A stretch of DNA of 64,000 bases from DLKC01 sp002478885. GTDB taxonomy: Bacteria; Bacteroidota; Bacteroidia; Chitinophagales; Chitinophagaceae. A program made the position numbers and the translations under genes. This document shows, in pieces, positions 32,708 through 42,734 of the stretch (positions within the stretch are counted from its first letter, which is position 1; each line of letters begins with the position of its first letter). The notes below the pieces were generated by a model, which had not been told where the DNA came from, did no database searches, and saw nothing but the letters and a program-made list of their open reading frames with translations. The stretch spans positions 1,364,001-1,428,000 of the forward strand of contig JAXLUI010000002.1 of the NCBI GenBank assembly GCA_046329585.1. The letters run 5' to 3'.

Positions 32708-35700
32708 ATGAAAAAAACGAAACGATTAACGAGACTTGCCGCGAACCTGCTGTTGCTATTATTGCTGGGTTATCATACTTCCTATGCCCAGGAGAAAAAA
32801 ATTACAGGCAAGGTAATTTCTGATGCAGGTATTCCTTTAACGAGTGTAAGCATACAGGTTAAAGGCAAAGCCGGTGGCACTACCACGCTGGATAATGGCA
32901 CTTACGCCATCACGGTTCCGGAATCTGCTACGCTGGTGTTTTCTTATGTGGGTTTTGTAAAACAGGAGATTGACGTAAAAAACAAAACAACCATCGACGT
33001 GGTAATGATCGCTGAAAAGAACGAGCTGTCGCAGGTAGTGGTGATTGGCTACGGCACAGTAAAAAAGAGTGACCTTACGGGTTCTGTTGCTTCGGTAAAA
33101 GCCGATGAGCTAAAGGTGATACCAGCCACCAGTTTTGACCAGGCTTTGCAGGGAAGAGCCGCCGGTGTACAGGTTACACAGCTTTCGGGTAAACCGGGTG
33201 CCGAGACTTCTATAAGGATACGCGGAACAACTTCTATTAATGCCGGTAACGAGCCATTGTATGTGATCGACGGGATGCTTATTACAAGTGATGGCGGGGA
33301 CATGAATACCGGTGTAACACTCGGGCCACGCATTGGGCCTTTGGCAGCACTGAACCCCAACGACATCGAATCAATCGAGATATTAAAAGATGCGTCTGCT
33401 ACCGCGATTTATGGATCAAGAGGTGCAAATGGCGTAGTGATCATCACAACAAAAAGAGGAAAAGTGGGGAGCGACCTTGTAAGCTTCGATACATATTATG
33501 GCATGCAACAAATTGCTAACAAAGTGGACGTGCTTAACGCCGCACAGTTCGCTGACCTTGTTAACGATGCCAAGCTAAATGCTAACCAAACACCCGTTTA
33601 TGTTAATCCGAAAAACCTCGGGGAGGGAACTGACTGGCAGGATGCGATCATGAGAAACGCACCCATGGCCAACTACCAACTGACATTCTCCGGGGGCGAT
33701 CAAAAGACAAAATATTCTGTTGCCGGCGCCTATTTTACACAGGATGGCATCATCAATAACTCCGATTTCAAACGCTATTCACTGCGCACAAATCTTGACA
33801 GGGAAATAAGTAAGAAACTGACCATAGGAACCAGTATGACCTTTGCAAAAGTTGCGTCAAATGGTGTATTGACAAACGCCGGAACTATAGTACCGGGAGT
33901 TGTGACAGATGCGCTCTTGTTCAATCCCGTGTTGCCGATATATGATTCAACAGTAGTGGGCGGTTATACCTATGAGAACGATCGTGGCAAAGTATTGGGC
34001 AATCCTGTTGCCGAAGTTGACAAATACAATTCCTATACAACCTCATCCCGCTTTCTTGGCAACATCTATGCGCGTTACAAAATAACCAATGATATAGAAT
34101 TTAAAACAAGCTTTGGTATTGACGCCTTTAACCAGAAAGAAAACTCTTATGCGCCCTATTATTTAAAAAGAGCACAGGCTAGCAAAGGCGAAGCTTCTGT
34201 TGGAACGGTGCAGGGTTCAACATGGTTGAACGAAAATACATTCACCTACAACAAACACTTTAAAAATGATCATTCATTAAGTGCTGTCGCCGGATTTACC
34301 GTTCAGCAATTCCAAAATGAAGGCCTGCTGGTATATGCATTCGATTTCCCCGATGACAGGACCGGCTACCATGATCTATCCGCGGCATTAAATCCACAGA
34401 AACCATATAACTACGAATCAAAATGGAGCCTCGTTTCTTTCCTGGGCCGGGTAAACTATAACATAAAAGACAAATACCTGTTTACCCTGACAGGCAGGTC
34501 TGATGGTTCTTCAAAATTTGCGGAAGGCAACAAATATGGATTCTTTCCATCAGGCGCTTTTGCATGGCGTATCTCCAAGGAAAAATTCATGGACAATGTC
34601 AAAGACATTTCTGATCTGAAACTAAGATTGAGCTACGGTGTTATTGGCAACCAGGCTATAGCGCCATACCAGTCACTCGCGTTGGTTGGACCATACGGAC
34701 AAGGCGTTTTCAACAGTTCACAGGGAAGTGAACCATACCAGGGTTATGAACCGCTCTCCTATGTAAACAAAAACCTCAAATGGGAAAGCACCAAACAATT
34801 TGACCTGGGTGTTGACTTCGGCCTGTTCAAAAACAGGTTATTGTTCACCGGTGATTATTATATTAAAAAGACCTTTGACCTTTTACTGTCAACGCCAATA
34901 CCAACAACGGCGGGCTTTTATACTACCTTGCTTAACGTAGGCAACATCGTTAATAAAGGATACGAATTTGATATCAGGTCTGTAAACACAACAGGTAAAC
35001 TGCGATGGAATACATCATTAAACTTTTCTGTTAACAAGAATGACATCACCAACCTTAATACAACAACAGATATTATTTTACCGGGTGGTATATTGTTAAG
35101 ACAAGGATTACCTATCGGAACATTTTATGGCTATATATTCGACGGCATATTCCAGTCTGACGAAGAAGCGGCAAAAAGCCCGGTACTGGTCGGCCAGGAA
35201 CCATCGTCACCAAACCCTGCATCTATCGCACGGGCCGGCGACAGGAAGTACAGGGATATAAACGGAGATGGCAAAATAACTGCAGATGATCGCACCATTC
35301 TCGGTAGCGCGCAACCTGATTTTACCTGGGGATTAAACAACACCTTCTCCTACGGCAACTTCGATTTCAGTTTCTTCTTCCAGGGCTCTCAGGGAAATAA
35401 ACTGGCCAACCTGAATTCATTCGATCTGCTTAACATGACAGGACAAAACAACGTACTCGCTGAAGCAGGGCTAAACAGGTGGGAACCCGAACATCCCGGC
35501 AACAAATATCCGCGTGCACTAGCCAGCGGCAGCCTCGATGTAGGCATATTCTCATCAGCAATTGTAGAAGACGCGTCTTATGTCAGGCTTAAGAATGTAA
35601 CACTTGCCTATCACCTGCCGGCAGCCTTTCTGAAAAAGGCAGGCATCAGCACTCTTAAGTTTTATGCAAGCGCAACCAACCTGCTTACGTTTACGAAATA

Positions 35701-35818
35701 TACTGGTTACGATCCTGAAGCGAATACTTATGGGCAAAGCACAACGCTGATCGGTATTGACTATGGCGGTTATCCGCAAACAAAGACGATCACGCTCGGA
35801 CTAAATCTTGGATTCTAA
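32708..35818 (+). CDS. SusC/RagA-family TonB-linked outer-membrane transporter
   Basis: 1036 residues. Signal peptide 1-27 (cut after SYAQ). A carboxypeptidase-regulatory-like domain (about 30-110) is followed by the family motif VVVIGYGTVKKSDLTGSV (about 110-127), the plug (ALQGRAAGVQVTQLSGKPG; LKDASATAIYGSRGANGVV) and a 22-strand type barrel ending NLGF. It imports oligosaccharides, or sometimes peptides, with its SusD partner encoded 18 bp downstream. The substrate cannot be read from the sequence. It is the first structural gene of the locus. Confidence 0.96.
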   Translation: MKKTKRLTRLAANLLLLLLLGYHTSYAQEKKITGKVISDAGIPLTSVSIQVKGKAGGTTTLDNGTYAITVPESATLVFSYVGFVKQEIDVKNKTTIDVVMIAEKNELSQVVVIGYGTVKKSDLTGSVASVKADELKVIPATSFDQALQGRAAGVQVTQLSGKPGAETSIRIRGTTSINAGNEPLYVIDGMLITSDGGDMNTGVTLGPRIGPLAALNPNDIESIEILKDASATAIYGSRGANGVVIITTKRGKVGSDLVSFDTYYGMQQIANKVDVLNAAQFADLVNDAKLNANQTPVYVNPKNLGEGTDWQDAIMRNAPMANYQLTFSGGDQKTKYSVAGAYFTQDGIINNSDFKRYSLRTNLDREISKKLTIGTSMTFAKVASNGVLTNAGTIVPGVVTDALLFNPVLPIYDSTVVGGYTYENDRGKVLGNPVAEVDKYNSYTTSSRFLGNIYARYKITNDIEFKTSFGIDAFNQKENSYAPYYLKRAQASKGEASVGTVQGSTWLNENTFTYNKHFKNDHSLSAVAGFTVQQFQNEGLLVYAFDFPDDRTGYHDLSAALNPQKPYNYESKWSLVSFLGRVNYNIKDKYLFTLTGRSDGSSKFAEGNKYGFFPSGAFAWRISKEKFMDNVKDISDLKLRLSYGVIGNQAIAPYQSLALVGPYGQGVFNSSQGSEPYQGYEPLSYVNKNLKWESTKQFDLGVDFGLFKNRLLFTGDYYIKKTFDLLLSTPIPTTAGFYTTLLNVGNIVNKGYEFDIRSVNTTGKLRWNTSLNFSVNKNDITNLNTTTDIILPGGILLRQGLPIGTFYGYIFDGIFQSDEEAAKSPVLVGQEPSSPNPASIARAGDRKYRDINGDGKITADDRTILGSAQPDFTWGLNNTFSYGNFDFSFFFQGSQGNKLANLNSFDLLNMTGQNNVLAEAGLNRWEPEHPGNKYPRALASGSLDVGIFSSAIVEDASYVRLKNVTLAYHLPAAFLKKAGISTLKFYASATNLLTFTKYTGYDPEANTYGQSTTLIGIDYGGYPQTKTITLGLNLGF

Positions 35819-35836
35819 TCATTGCAAACAAACATT

Positions 35837-37321
35837 ATGAAAAATTATTCAGCATACATCAAAGCATTGGCGCTTTCGGTTGTCTTAATGCTCAGTAACA
35901 TATCCTGTAAAAAGTTCCTGACAGAAGATCCAAAAAATGTGATTGCTATTACCAATTACTATAAAACGGCCAACGATGCCATCTCGGCTGTTAACTCCAT
36001 TTACGGGTGGCTCAACTCCATCAGTTCTGGAACATTTGCAGGTGTTTACCTGAATGCATTCTGGGTAAATGCCGGTCTTGCTTCAGATGAAATGAGCAGC
36101 CAGGAAATATTCTCCCCTTACTGGGACCAGACCTCCAATTTTACTTATGGCCCAACCAACCAGGGGCTGCAGGAAATATGGTACACCCACTACAAAACAA
36201 TTACCATCGCCAATATAGCGATCGAACGAATACCTTCCATTGACATGGACCCTGTGTTAAGAACAAGGCTCGTTAATGAAGCAAAATTCTTAAGAGGCAT
36301 GCTGTATTTCGATATGGTGCGCATGTTCGGCAACATTCCTTTATTGCTTCACGAAACAGAGCCGTTGACACCGCCCATAGCAACCGCCGACGACATTTAC
36401 GCCCAAATCATCAGCGATCTTACCGATGCAGAAGGGTTGCCATTAAACTACCCCCCGGGCAATGGCCGGGGTCGTGCTACAAGCGGCGCAGCAAAAGCAC
36501 TGCTGGCAAAAGTTTATCTTACAAGAGGTGATTATGAAAACTGCGCCACAAAATGCAAAGAAGTAATCAACTCCGGTGAATACGCCTTATGGGACGATTT
36601 CGCCGATGTGTTCAAACTCTCCAGCCGCGGAGGCAAAGAAGCGATCTTTTCTGTTGGCTTCGGCGATGCGGGCGGAGCCATCATCTTCTGGGAAGTGGGC
36701 CAGTTTCTTGTAAGGCTCCTGCCTCCTGATCTTAGTGTGGAAGGCGTTGAAAACGCACAGGGCTGGCAGGTACCAACACAACAGTTATACGATAGTTACG
36801 ACCCCAACGACAGGAGAAGGGAAGTAACTTTTATTACGGAGGTACACAATCCCGATGGCAGCATTAAAATAATAAAACCATACATACAAAAATACTGGGA
36901 TCGCGCTGCGGAGCCTAAAGGCAACGGCACGGCAAACGATTATCCTGTAATACGATATGCAGACGTGCTGCTGATGTTAGCTGAAGCAAGCAACGAACTC
37001 GGCAATATGAGTGATGCGTACACATACATTAACATGGTGCGCAAGCGTGCACGTTTTGACGGTACTGTCGATCGCAACACTTTGCCCGACTATACCAACC
37101 TCAGCAAAGAGGCATTCCGTACAGCAGTGTTACAGGAAAGGCGCTGGGAGTTTGTGGCAGAAGGCCAGCGCTGGTTCGATCTTGTACGCACAAATACGTT
37201 GGAACAACTGGTACCGGTTGCAAAGCCAGGCATTACACCAGCAACAAAAAATTATCTGTTCCCGCTGCCACAGCGTGAAGTAGATCTTAACCCAAACCTG
37301 GTGCAAAACCCGGGTTATTAA
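35837..37321 (+). CDS. SusD/RagB-family surface glycan-binding lipoprotein
   Basis: 494 residues from the ATG at 35837; a TTG five codons upstream is rejected. Lipoprotein signal MKNYSAYIKALALSVVLMLS with NISC, so the Cys is lipid-modified. Typical SusD features are the N-terminal KKFLTEDP, the central EAKFLRGMLYFDMVRMFGNIPLL, TPR helices with GAAKALLAKVYLTRGD, and the C-terminal QERRWEFVAEGQRWFDLVRTN with a final LFPLPQREVDLNPNLVQNPGY. It forms the lid on the SusC barrel. Confidence 0.96.
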   Translation: MKNYSAYIKALALSVVLMLSNISCKKFLTEDPKNVIAITNYYKTANDAISAVNSIYGWLNSISSGTFAGVYLNAFWVNAGLASDEMSSQEIFSPYWDQTSNFTYGPTNQGLQEIWYTHYKTITIANIAIERIPSIDMDPVLRTRLVNEAKFLRGMLYFDMVRMFGNIPLLLHETEPLTPPIATADDIYAQIISDLTDAEGLPLNYPPGNGRGRATSGAAKALLAKVYLTRGDYENCATKCKEVINSGEYALWDDFADVFKLSSRGGKEAIFSVGFGDAGGAIIFWEVGQFLVRLLPPDLSVEGVENAQGWQVPTQQLYDSYDPNDRRREVTFITEVHNPDGSIKIIKPYIQKYWDRAAEPKGNGTANDYPVIRYADVLLMLAEASNELGNMSDAYTYINMVRKRARFDGTVDRNTLPDYTNLSKEAFRTAVLQERRWEFVAEGQRWFDLVRTNTLEQLVPVAKPGITPATKNYLFPLPQREVDLNPNLVQNPGY

Positions 37322-37337
37322 AAAAGAGATTTTTTAT

Positions 37338-37392
37338 GTGCCGGGCAAAAGAACAGGCATAAGGCTTTTGTTGCGTCGCACACTTGTGCTGC
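37338..37392 (-). repeat. E52 element
   Basis: Minus strand: GCACAAGTGTGCGACGCAAC to TTGCCCGGCACATAAAAAA, 17 bp after the susD stop. Head-to-head with the copy at 37478. Confidence 0.8.
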
Positions 37393-37477
37393 ATGCCACA
37401 ATGCCGCAACGTGAGTAGTCAGGCGACAACGGCAAATCTCAGTCGCACGATTCACGTTTGACGAATGAAGTTCCGAA

Positions 37478-37506
37478 AGTACAAGTGAGTGACGCAACCG
37501 GCGATG
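37478..37506 (+). repeat. E52 element, 5' half, mixed subtype
   Basis: AGTACAAGTGAGTGACGCAA then CCGGCGATG. The GTGAGTGACGCAAC core mixes the two subtypes, and the 3' end is missing before the ROK gene. Confidence 0.7.
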
Positions 37507-37534
37507 AGTAAAGAACAAAAAGTTGGTAAAAAAA

Positions 37535-38479
37535 ATGAACAATAAACCTTCCATAGCAATTGACCTTGGCGGAACAAAAATAAAGACCGGCCTTGTGCAA
37601 AACGGTGAGGTGCTCTCTTCTTTCAGCATTGATTCGAACAATGAAAAAGGCCTGAGAGCTAAGCTCCCCGAACTCGAAGAAGGTATAAAAAAACTATTGC
37701 AGCAACACGGCTTAACAACGGCTGACGTAGCAGGTCTTGGTATGGCTACCCCGGGTGTTGTTGATTGCGTGGAAAAACGAATTCTCTCGATCGATAAAAA
37801 GTTTGGCGATGCACCCGGTATCGATCTCGTATCGTGGTGTAACGATGCACTGCATCTAAAGCTCACACTCGAGAACGACGCAAGAAGTGCATTGGTTGGC
37901 GAATGGCAATTTGGTGCGGCAAAGGGTTATGACAATGTTGTTTTGATGACGCTCGGAACAGGCGTTGGCAGTTCGGCAGTGATGGAAGGAAAACTACTGA
38001 GAGGCAAACATTTTTTAGGCGGTATTCTCGGCGGGCACACGGTGATCAATTATAAAGGAAGTTTGTGTAATTGTGGCAACATTGGTTGTGTGGAAACGGA
38101 AGCATCAACCTGGTGCATCGAAAAAAAAGTTCGTGCGCATGCTGATTTTGCAAAGAGTAGTTTGTCGAAAGAAGCGGTGATCGATTATGCAACCATCTTT
38201 CGCTGCGCGACAGAAGCTGATGCGTTAGCGCTCGAAATGAGAAATGACAGTATGGATGTTTGGTCAGCAGCAGCGATTAATTTAATTCATGCTTACGACC
38301 CGGAGATATTGGTTTTATCAGGTGGTATTATGGCAAGTGGTGGGCAGATCATTCCGCATCTGCAAAACAAAATAAATAAACATGCGTGGACGCCGTGGGG
38401 CAAAGTAAAAATAGAAGCGGCGGCTTTTATTAACTCCGCAGCATTGCTCGGTGTTGCTCATTTAGTTTCAAACGAATAA
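37535..38479 (+). CDS. ROK-family sugar kinase
   Basis: 314 residues from the ATG at 37535. The phosphate-binding loop AIDLGGTKIKTGLV is at 8-21; TLGTGVGSSAVMEGKLLRG and the ROK zinc motif CNCGNIGCVE (about 178-187) follow. The lack of an N-terminal HTH marks it as a kinase rather than a repressor. ROK kinases phosphorylate glucose, fructose, mannose or N-acetylated hexosamines. The ManA-like gene 10 bp downstream makes mannose or fructose attractive, but this is inference. Confidence 0.9.
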   Translation: MNNKPSIAIDLGGTKIKTGLVQNGEVLSSFSIDSNNEKGLRAKLPELEEGIKKLLQQHGLTTADVAGLGMATPGVVDCVEKRILSIDKKFGDAPGIDLVSWCNDALHLKLTLENDARSALVGEWQFGAAKGYDNVVLMTLGTGVGSSAVMEGKLLRGKHFLGGILGGHTVINYKGSLCNCGNIGCVETEASTWCIEKKVRAHADFAKSSLSKEAVIDYATIFRCATEADALALEMRNDSMDVWSAAAINLIHAYDPEILVLSGGIMASGGQIIPHLQNKINKHAWTPWGKVKIEAAAFINSAALLGVAHLVSNE

Positions 38480-38489
38480 ACAAACCCAA

Positions 38490-40265
38490 GTGATAAAATC
38501 AAATTTTGATAAGACCCCTAAAGTTAAGATCAATGGCCATCATTGTCACGCAGGCTGGGATGCCATCGTCACTGAGCTTCTAACTGCAAGTGGTTCCGCA
38601 GCAGGCAGCAAAACAATAGTGGTTGAATGTTACCATGGAGTTTACGCCGAAGAAATATTAGCCGGGCTCGGCCGCTTGCTCAACCCTTCACTGGTGATTG
38701 AAACAAAAGCAGCTTTGCTTGAGGAGGCTTCTATTGCAGCAATGGTGCAGCCGTTTGTAACCGACGATCCGGTATTCGGGTATATTACCTCACTTGAGCT
38801 CGAAAATTATTTTGATGCAACAAAACTTACTGCGTTGCAACAAGAGATCAGCGATGTTAAAGAGGGAATTATTCTGGTCATTGGAACGGGCGCATCGCTG
38901 CTGTGTCCAGATCCGACATTGCTTATTTATGCAGACATGCCGAGATGGGAAATACAGTTACGTTTTAGAAAGAACAACATCAGCAACCTTGGCCGAACAA
39001 ACAACAGTGCAACATTCGCTTATCAATACAAGCATGCTTACTTTGTTGACTGGCGTGTTTGCGACCGTCAAAAGAAAAGACTATTCAATCATTGGAATTA
39101 TATTCTGGATACAACAAAAGAAGGCTCGCCTAAAATGATTGACGCTACTGCGTTCAAGGCAGTAATGCAGGTTGCGGTTTCAAGGCCGTTCCGTGTTGTT
39201 CCTTTCTTCGATCCCGGTCCCTGGGGTGGACAATGGTTAAAAGAAGTATGCGATCTCGACAGAACACAACAAAATTTTGCATGGGGTTTCGATTGCGTGC
39301 CCGAAGAAAACAGTATCCTCCTTTCTTTCGGCAACGAGGTAATGGAAATACCCTCACTAAATATTGTTTTCTTCCAACCTGAAAATTTGTTGGGCAAAGC
39401 AGTGTACAAAAGTTTCGGTGACGAATTCCCCATCCGTTTCGATTTTCTTGATACCATGGAAGGTGGCAACCTCAGTTTGCAGGTGCATCCGCTAAAAGAA
39501 TATATCCGCGAAAAGTTTGGCATGAGTTACACGCAGGACGAGAGTTATTATTTCATGGATGCAAAAGAAGAAGCATTTGTATATCTCGGCCTGAAAGAAA
39601 ACATTGTGCCCGAAACAATGCTGAACGAATTGCAGCATGCCCAATCAGACGGCGGCTTTTTTGAGGCGGAAAAATTTGTACAGAAATGGCATGTAAAAAA
39701 GCATGACCATGTATCAATCCCCGCCGGCACGGTGCATTGCTCCGGTGCGGATACCGTTGTCTTGGAGATAAGCGCAACACCATACATCTTTACTTTCAAA
39801 TTATGGGATTGGGGCCGCATGGGCCTCGACGGCAAACCGCGCCCCATCTCGCTGGAACATGGCAAAAAAGTGATACAGTGGAACAGGACAAAACAGTGGA
39901 CAGAAGACAACATCATTAACCAGGTAGAGCCGGTAGACAGCGGAGATGGATGGCGCGAAGAAAGAACAGGTCTCGACGACTATTCTTTTATTGAAACCCG
40001 CCGTCATTGGTTTACAAAAAAAGTAACACACAATACAAACGGAGTCGTAAACGTGTTAAACCTTGTTGAAGGCCGGGAGGCAATTGTTGAAAGCCCTTCT
40101 AACGCGTTTGAACCTTTTGTATTTCATTACGCTGAAACATTCATTGTACCAGCTGCAGTTGGCGAATACACCGTCAGGCCTTATGGCGAAAGCGAGGGGC
40201 ATCAATGCGCTACAATGAAAGCATCCGTAAGAACAGAAAAACTGGTCGAAATCAATATAAACTAA
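38490..40265 (+). CDS. Class I mannose-6-phosphate isomerase-like protein with N-terminal extra domain
   Basis: 591 residues from a GTG at 38490. The C-terminal part (about 225-591) is ManA-like, with WGGQWL, the zinc motif LSLQVHPLKEYI and IPAGTVHCSGADTVVLEIS. It should interconvert mannose-6-P and fructose-6-P. The first 190 or so residues are not part of classical ManA (about 390 residues). They resemble a P-loop nucleoside/uridine-kinase fold (VVECYHGVYAEEILAGLGRLL, then LVIGTGASLL, YADMPRWEIQLR), but without a GxxxxGKT loop, so this half is probably non-catalytic. The gene is tightly packed between the ROK kinase (10-bp gap) and the MFS porter (6-bp gap). Confidence 0.85.
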   Translation: MIKSNFDKTPKVKINGHHCHAGWDAIVTELLTASGSAAGSKTIVVECYHGVYAEEILAGLGRLLNPSLVIETKAALLEEASIAAMVQPFVTDDPVFGYITSLELENYFDATKLTALQQEISDVKEGIILVIGTGASLLCPDPTLLIYADMPRWEIQLRFRKNNISNLGRTNNSATFAYQYKHAYFVDWRVCDRQKKRLFNHWNYILDTTKEGSPKMIDATAFKAVMQVAVSRPFRVVPFFDPGPWGGQWLKEVCDLDRTQQNFAWGFDCVPEENSILLSFGNEVMEIPSLNIVFFQPENLLGKAVYKSFGDEFPIRFDFLDTMEGGNLSLQVHPLKEYIREKFGMSYTQDESYYFMDAKEEAFVYLGLKENIVPETMLNELQHAQSDGGFFEAEKFVQKWHVKKHDHVSIPAGTVHCSGADTVVLEISATPYIFTFKLWDWGRMGLDGKPRPISLEHGKKVIQWNRTKQWTEDNIINQVEPVDSGDGWREERTGLDDYSFIETRRHWFTKKVTHNTNGVVNVLNLVEGREAIVESPSNAFEPFVFHYAETFIVPAAVGEYTVRPYGESEGHQCATMKASVRTEKLVEININ

Positions 40266-40271
40266 ATCAAA

Positions 40272-41663
40272 ATGCAGCAACAGCGAAACAACAGTTTCAT
40301 TTATAAAGTAACACTTGTAGCAGCAGTAGGCGGCTTATTGTTTGGTTACGATACAGCGGTTATTGCGGGAGCAATTGGCTTTATGCAAAAGTATTACAAC
40401 CTCTCTCCTGCCATGATGGGCTGGGTTGCATCCTGTGCATTGCTTGGCTGCATTGTAGGCGCCATGTATGCCGGAACATTGAGCGATAAAATTGGTCGGA
40501 AAAAAGTATTAATGCTTTCGGGTATCTTATTTGCCATTTCATCTGTTGGCACATCGATGCCGCCCAATCTTACCTTTTTTGTGATCTTCCGGCTGATTGG
40601 CGGAATGGGCATTGGAATCGCCTCTATGCTGTCGCCAATGTACATTTCTGAAATGGCACCCGCCGATATTCGCGGCAAACTGATCTCTGTATTTCAGTTA
40701 GGTGTAGTGTTTGGTATACTCGTAATTTACTTCGTAAATGCGGGCATCGCAGGTATCTATGACGAAGCATGGAATATTTCAACCGGGTGGAGATGGATGT
40801 TTGGCTCCGGCCTTATTCCTTCTGTTGTATTTATCCTGTTATTGCTGACTGTACCTGAAAGTCCGCGCTGGCTTGCCAAACAAAACAGGAATGAGGAAGC
40901 ACTCAACATTCTCAGCAAGATAAACGGGGCAGCTAAAGCAAAGGAAGAATTACAAAATATCGACAGCTCCCTGGCCGAAGAAACAGCCGTTTCACTGGGT
41001 GAATTGTTCAAACCCGGCTTAAAAAGAGCCATGGTTGTTGGCATAATGCTGTCCATTTTCTCACAGGTAACCGGTATCAATGCCATAATGTATTATGCAC
41101 CTGAAATTTTTAAATCAACAGGCGATGGTTCGGGTTCGGCTTTGTTGCAAACCATTGCCGTGGGTGTGGTAAACGTATTATTCACTTTTGTTGCCATAAA
41201 ATATGTAGACAAACTGGGCCGGAAAAAGTTATTGTTGCGTGGAATCGCCGGCATGATGCTGTGTTTACTGATCGTCGGTAGTGCCTTTTATTTCGGCGCA
41301 GAGAAAGGCTATCTCGTGCTAATTGCGATCATGGCCTACATTGCCTTCTTCGCAATGTCGCTTGGCCCGCTAACATTCGTGGTGGTAGCAGAAATATTTC
41401 CAACGAAAGCACGCGGCACGGCAATGTCGGTAGCCATATTCGCGTTGTGGTCGGCAGTTTTTCTCGTGTCGCAATCGTTCCCGGTATTACTGGATGCCAT
41501 CGGTAATGCATTTACATTCTGGATCTATATGTGCATGGCAATATTCGCCTTCGTATTTGTATGGAAAATGGTGCCCGAAACAAAGGAAAAAACCCTGGAA
41601 GAAATAGAACACTACTGGCACCAGCACGAACAGAACAGGCAGGCGAAATTAAAGAGTGCGTAG
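40272..41663 (+). CDS. MFS sugar porter (sugar:H+ symporter family)
   Basis: 463 residues, 12 predicted membrane helices. Sugar-porter signatures are present: GGLLFGYDTAVIAGAIGF (16-33), GTLSDKIGRKKVLMLSG, PESPRWLAKQNRNEEA, QVTGINAIMYYAPEIF, DKLGRKKLLLRG and VPETKEKTLEEIE. The closest known types are XylE/GalP-like proton symporters for hexoses or xylose. It would move the monosaccharide from periplasm to cytoplasm after SusCD import. It ends the tightly coupled kinase-isomerase-porter group. Confidence 0.94.
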   Translation: MQQQRNNSFIYKVTLVAAVGGLLFGYDTAVIAGAIGFMQKYYNLSPAMMGWVASCALLGCIVGAMYAGTLSDKIGRKKVLMLSGILFAISSVGTSMPPNLTFFVIFRLIGGMGIGIASMLSPMYISEMAPADIRGKLISVFQLGVVFGILVIYFVNAGIAGIYDEAWNISTGWRWMFGSGLIPSVVFILLLLTVPESPRWLAKQNRNEEALNILSKINGAAKAKEELQNIDSSLAEETAVSLGELFKPGLKRAMVVGIMLSIFSQVTGINAIMYYAPEIFKSTGDGSGSALLQTIAVGVVNVLFTFVAIKYVDKLGRKKLLLRGIAGMMLCLLIVGSAFYFGAEKGYLVLIAIMAYIAFFAMSLGPLTFVVVAEIFPTKARGTAMSVAIFALWSAVFLVSQSFPVLLDAIGNAFTFWIYMCMAIFAFVFVWKMVPETKEKTLEEIEHYWHQHEQNRQAKLKSA

Positions 41664-41677
41664 ATTTTTTTTGGGGG

Positions 41678-41725
41678 GGCCGGCCCCAGTACATATGGCA
41701 TCGGCTCTTGCGTCGCACACTTCGG
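41678..41725 (-). repeat. E52 element
   Basis: Minus strand: GCCGAAGTGTGCGACGCAAG, AGCCGATGCC, ending GGGGCCGGCCCCCCC. It starts 15 bp after the porter stop. Confidence 0.75.
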
Positions 41726-41849
41726 CATACTGAAATATGCAGAGCAGTAAAAAACAACTTTTTAACTATTTTCTTCATAGAAGCTATCGATAACAAACAT
41801 TATTTTCATAACCATTTCAAACTCTCCTTCAGGAGTTGGGGGATTATAT

Positions 41850-42647
41850 ATGAAACGACTAAATGCCATCTTATTCCCGTTGCTGATTATCGGCGCTATG
41901 GGTATTAACTCGTGCAAGAAGGACAACCCGGATGTTGACAAGCCGGTGCTTACACTCAAACCCGATAACGTAAGCGGTAAGTCAGGCTTCAATGTGAACA
42001 CTGTATTGTCTGGAGCAGTGCCCAACGGTGTACAGAATTTTTATATATCAAAGACTGTGAACCTTCAACCCGACTCATCATGGGGTACCAACGGCACACT
42101 TAAAATAACCGATATTGCAGCAGGTACAACCAGCCTTAATTATGGTTTTGTGTATACACTCAAAGATGAGGAGGTGGATAAACTGGTTGGCTTTAATTAC
42201 CGCATCGAAGACAGCAAAGGCAAAGCCGCTGAAAAAGACCTTACGGTTAACACCATCGCATCAGGTGCACAAATCATCGCGTCGCATCCGTGGAAGATCA
42301 TTTCGGTTATCTGGGAAACAGATGATCCGCCAAGTGAGAACATTCAGGACTGCGCGAAAGACGATACATGGACCTATCGCCGCGACAGCACTATAGGCAT
42401 CAACTATGGCGCGTCTGGCTGCCTCTTCGATGGGTTCAATATTTTTGACAAATGGACACTCAGCGAAGATGAAAAAACATTCACCCGCACTTACCATTCT
42501 GTATTCGATGCAACAAAAGTTACTACCGAAGTCTATACGGTAAAAACACTTACGAAAGACAAAATGGTTATTGAAATAGCGCTTGACCTAACGGTTTTTG
42601 GTTTGGGTGACAATGAATTGTTTGAATACACTTATGTACCATACTGA
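41850..42647 (+). CDS. Lipoprotein with N-terminal Ig-like and C-terminal lipocalin-like segments, function unknown
   Basis: 265 residues. Signal ends IGAMGINSC (Cys at 22), so it is probably a surface lipoprotein. Residues 30-125 are beta-rich with VLTLKPDNVSGKSGFNV, resembling an Ig/TANFOR-type domain. Residues 140-265 start with a WKI motif and continue WTYRRDSTIGINYG...FDKWTLSEDEKTFTRTYHS, like Bacteroidota lipocalin-like domains. It lies inside the sugar locus after the porter and before the first propeller paralog, suggesting a glycan-binding accessory role (inference). Confidence 0.7.
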   Translation: MKRLNAILFPLLIIGAMGINSCKKDNPDVDKPVLTLKPDNVSGKSGFNVNTVLSGAVPNGVQNFYISKTVNLQPDSSWGTNGTLKITDIAAGTTSLNYGFVYTLKDEEVDKLVGFNYRIEDSKGKAAEKDLTVNTIASGAQIIASHPWKIISVIWETDDPPSENIQDCAKDDTWTYRRDSTIGINYGASGCLFDGFNIFDKWTLSEDEKTFTRTYHSVFDATKVTTEVYTVKTLTKDKMVIEIALDLTVFGLGDNELFEYTYVPY

Positions 42648-42668
42648 TATGACGATAAAGGAACAGAA

Positions 42669-42699
42669 AGTACAAGAGTGCGACGCAACAGGTGTTGAC
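42669..42699 (+). repeat. E52 element, 5' half
   Basis: AGTACAAGAGTGCGACGCAA, then CAGGTGTTGAC. It begins 22 bp after the lipoprotein stop and ends 36 bp before the next ATG. Confidence 0.7.
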
Positions 42700-42734
42700 A
42701 AATAAACCAACAGTTTGTTACAAAAAAATTATCA

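Noticed and set aside
37535..38479. ROK protein as a transcriptional repressor (NagC/XylR type)
   Set aside because: No N-terminal helix-turn-helix; it starts directly with the ATP-binding loop.
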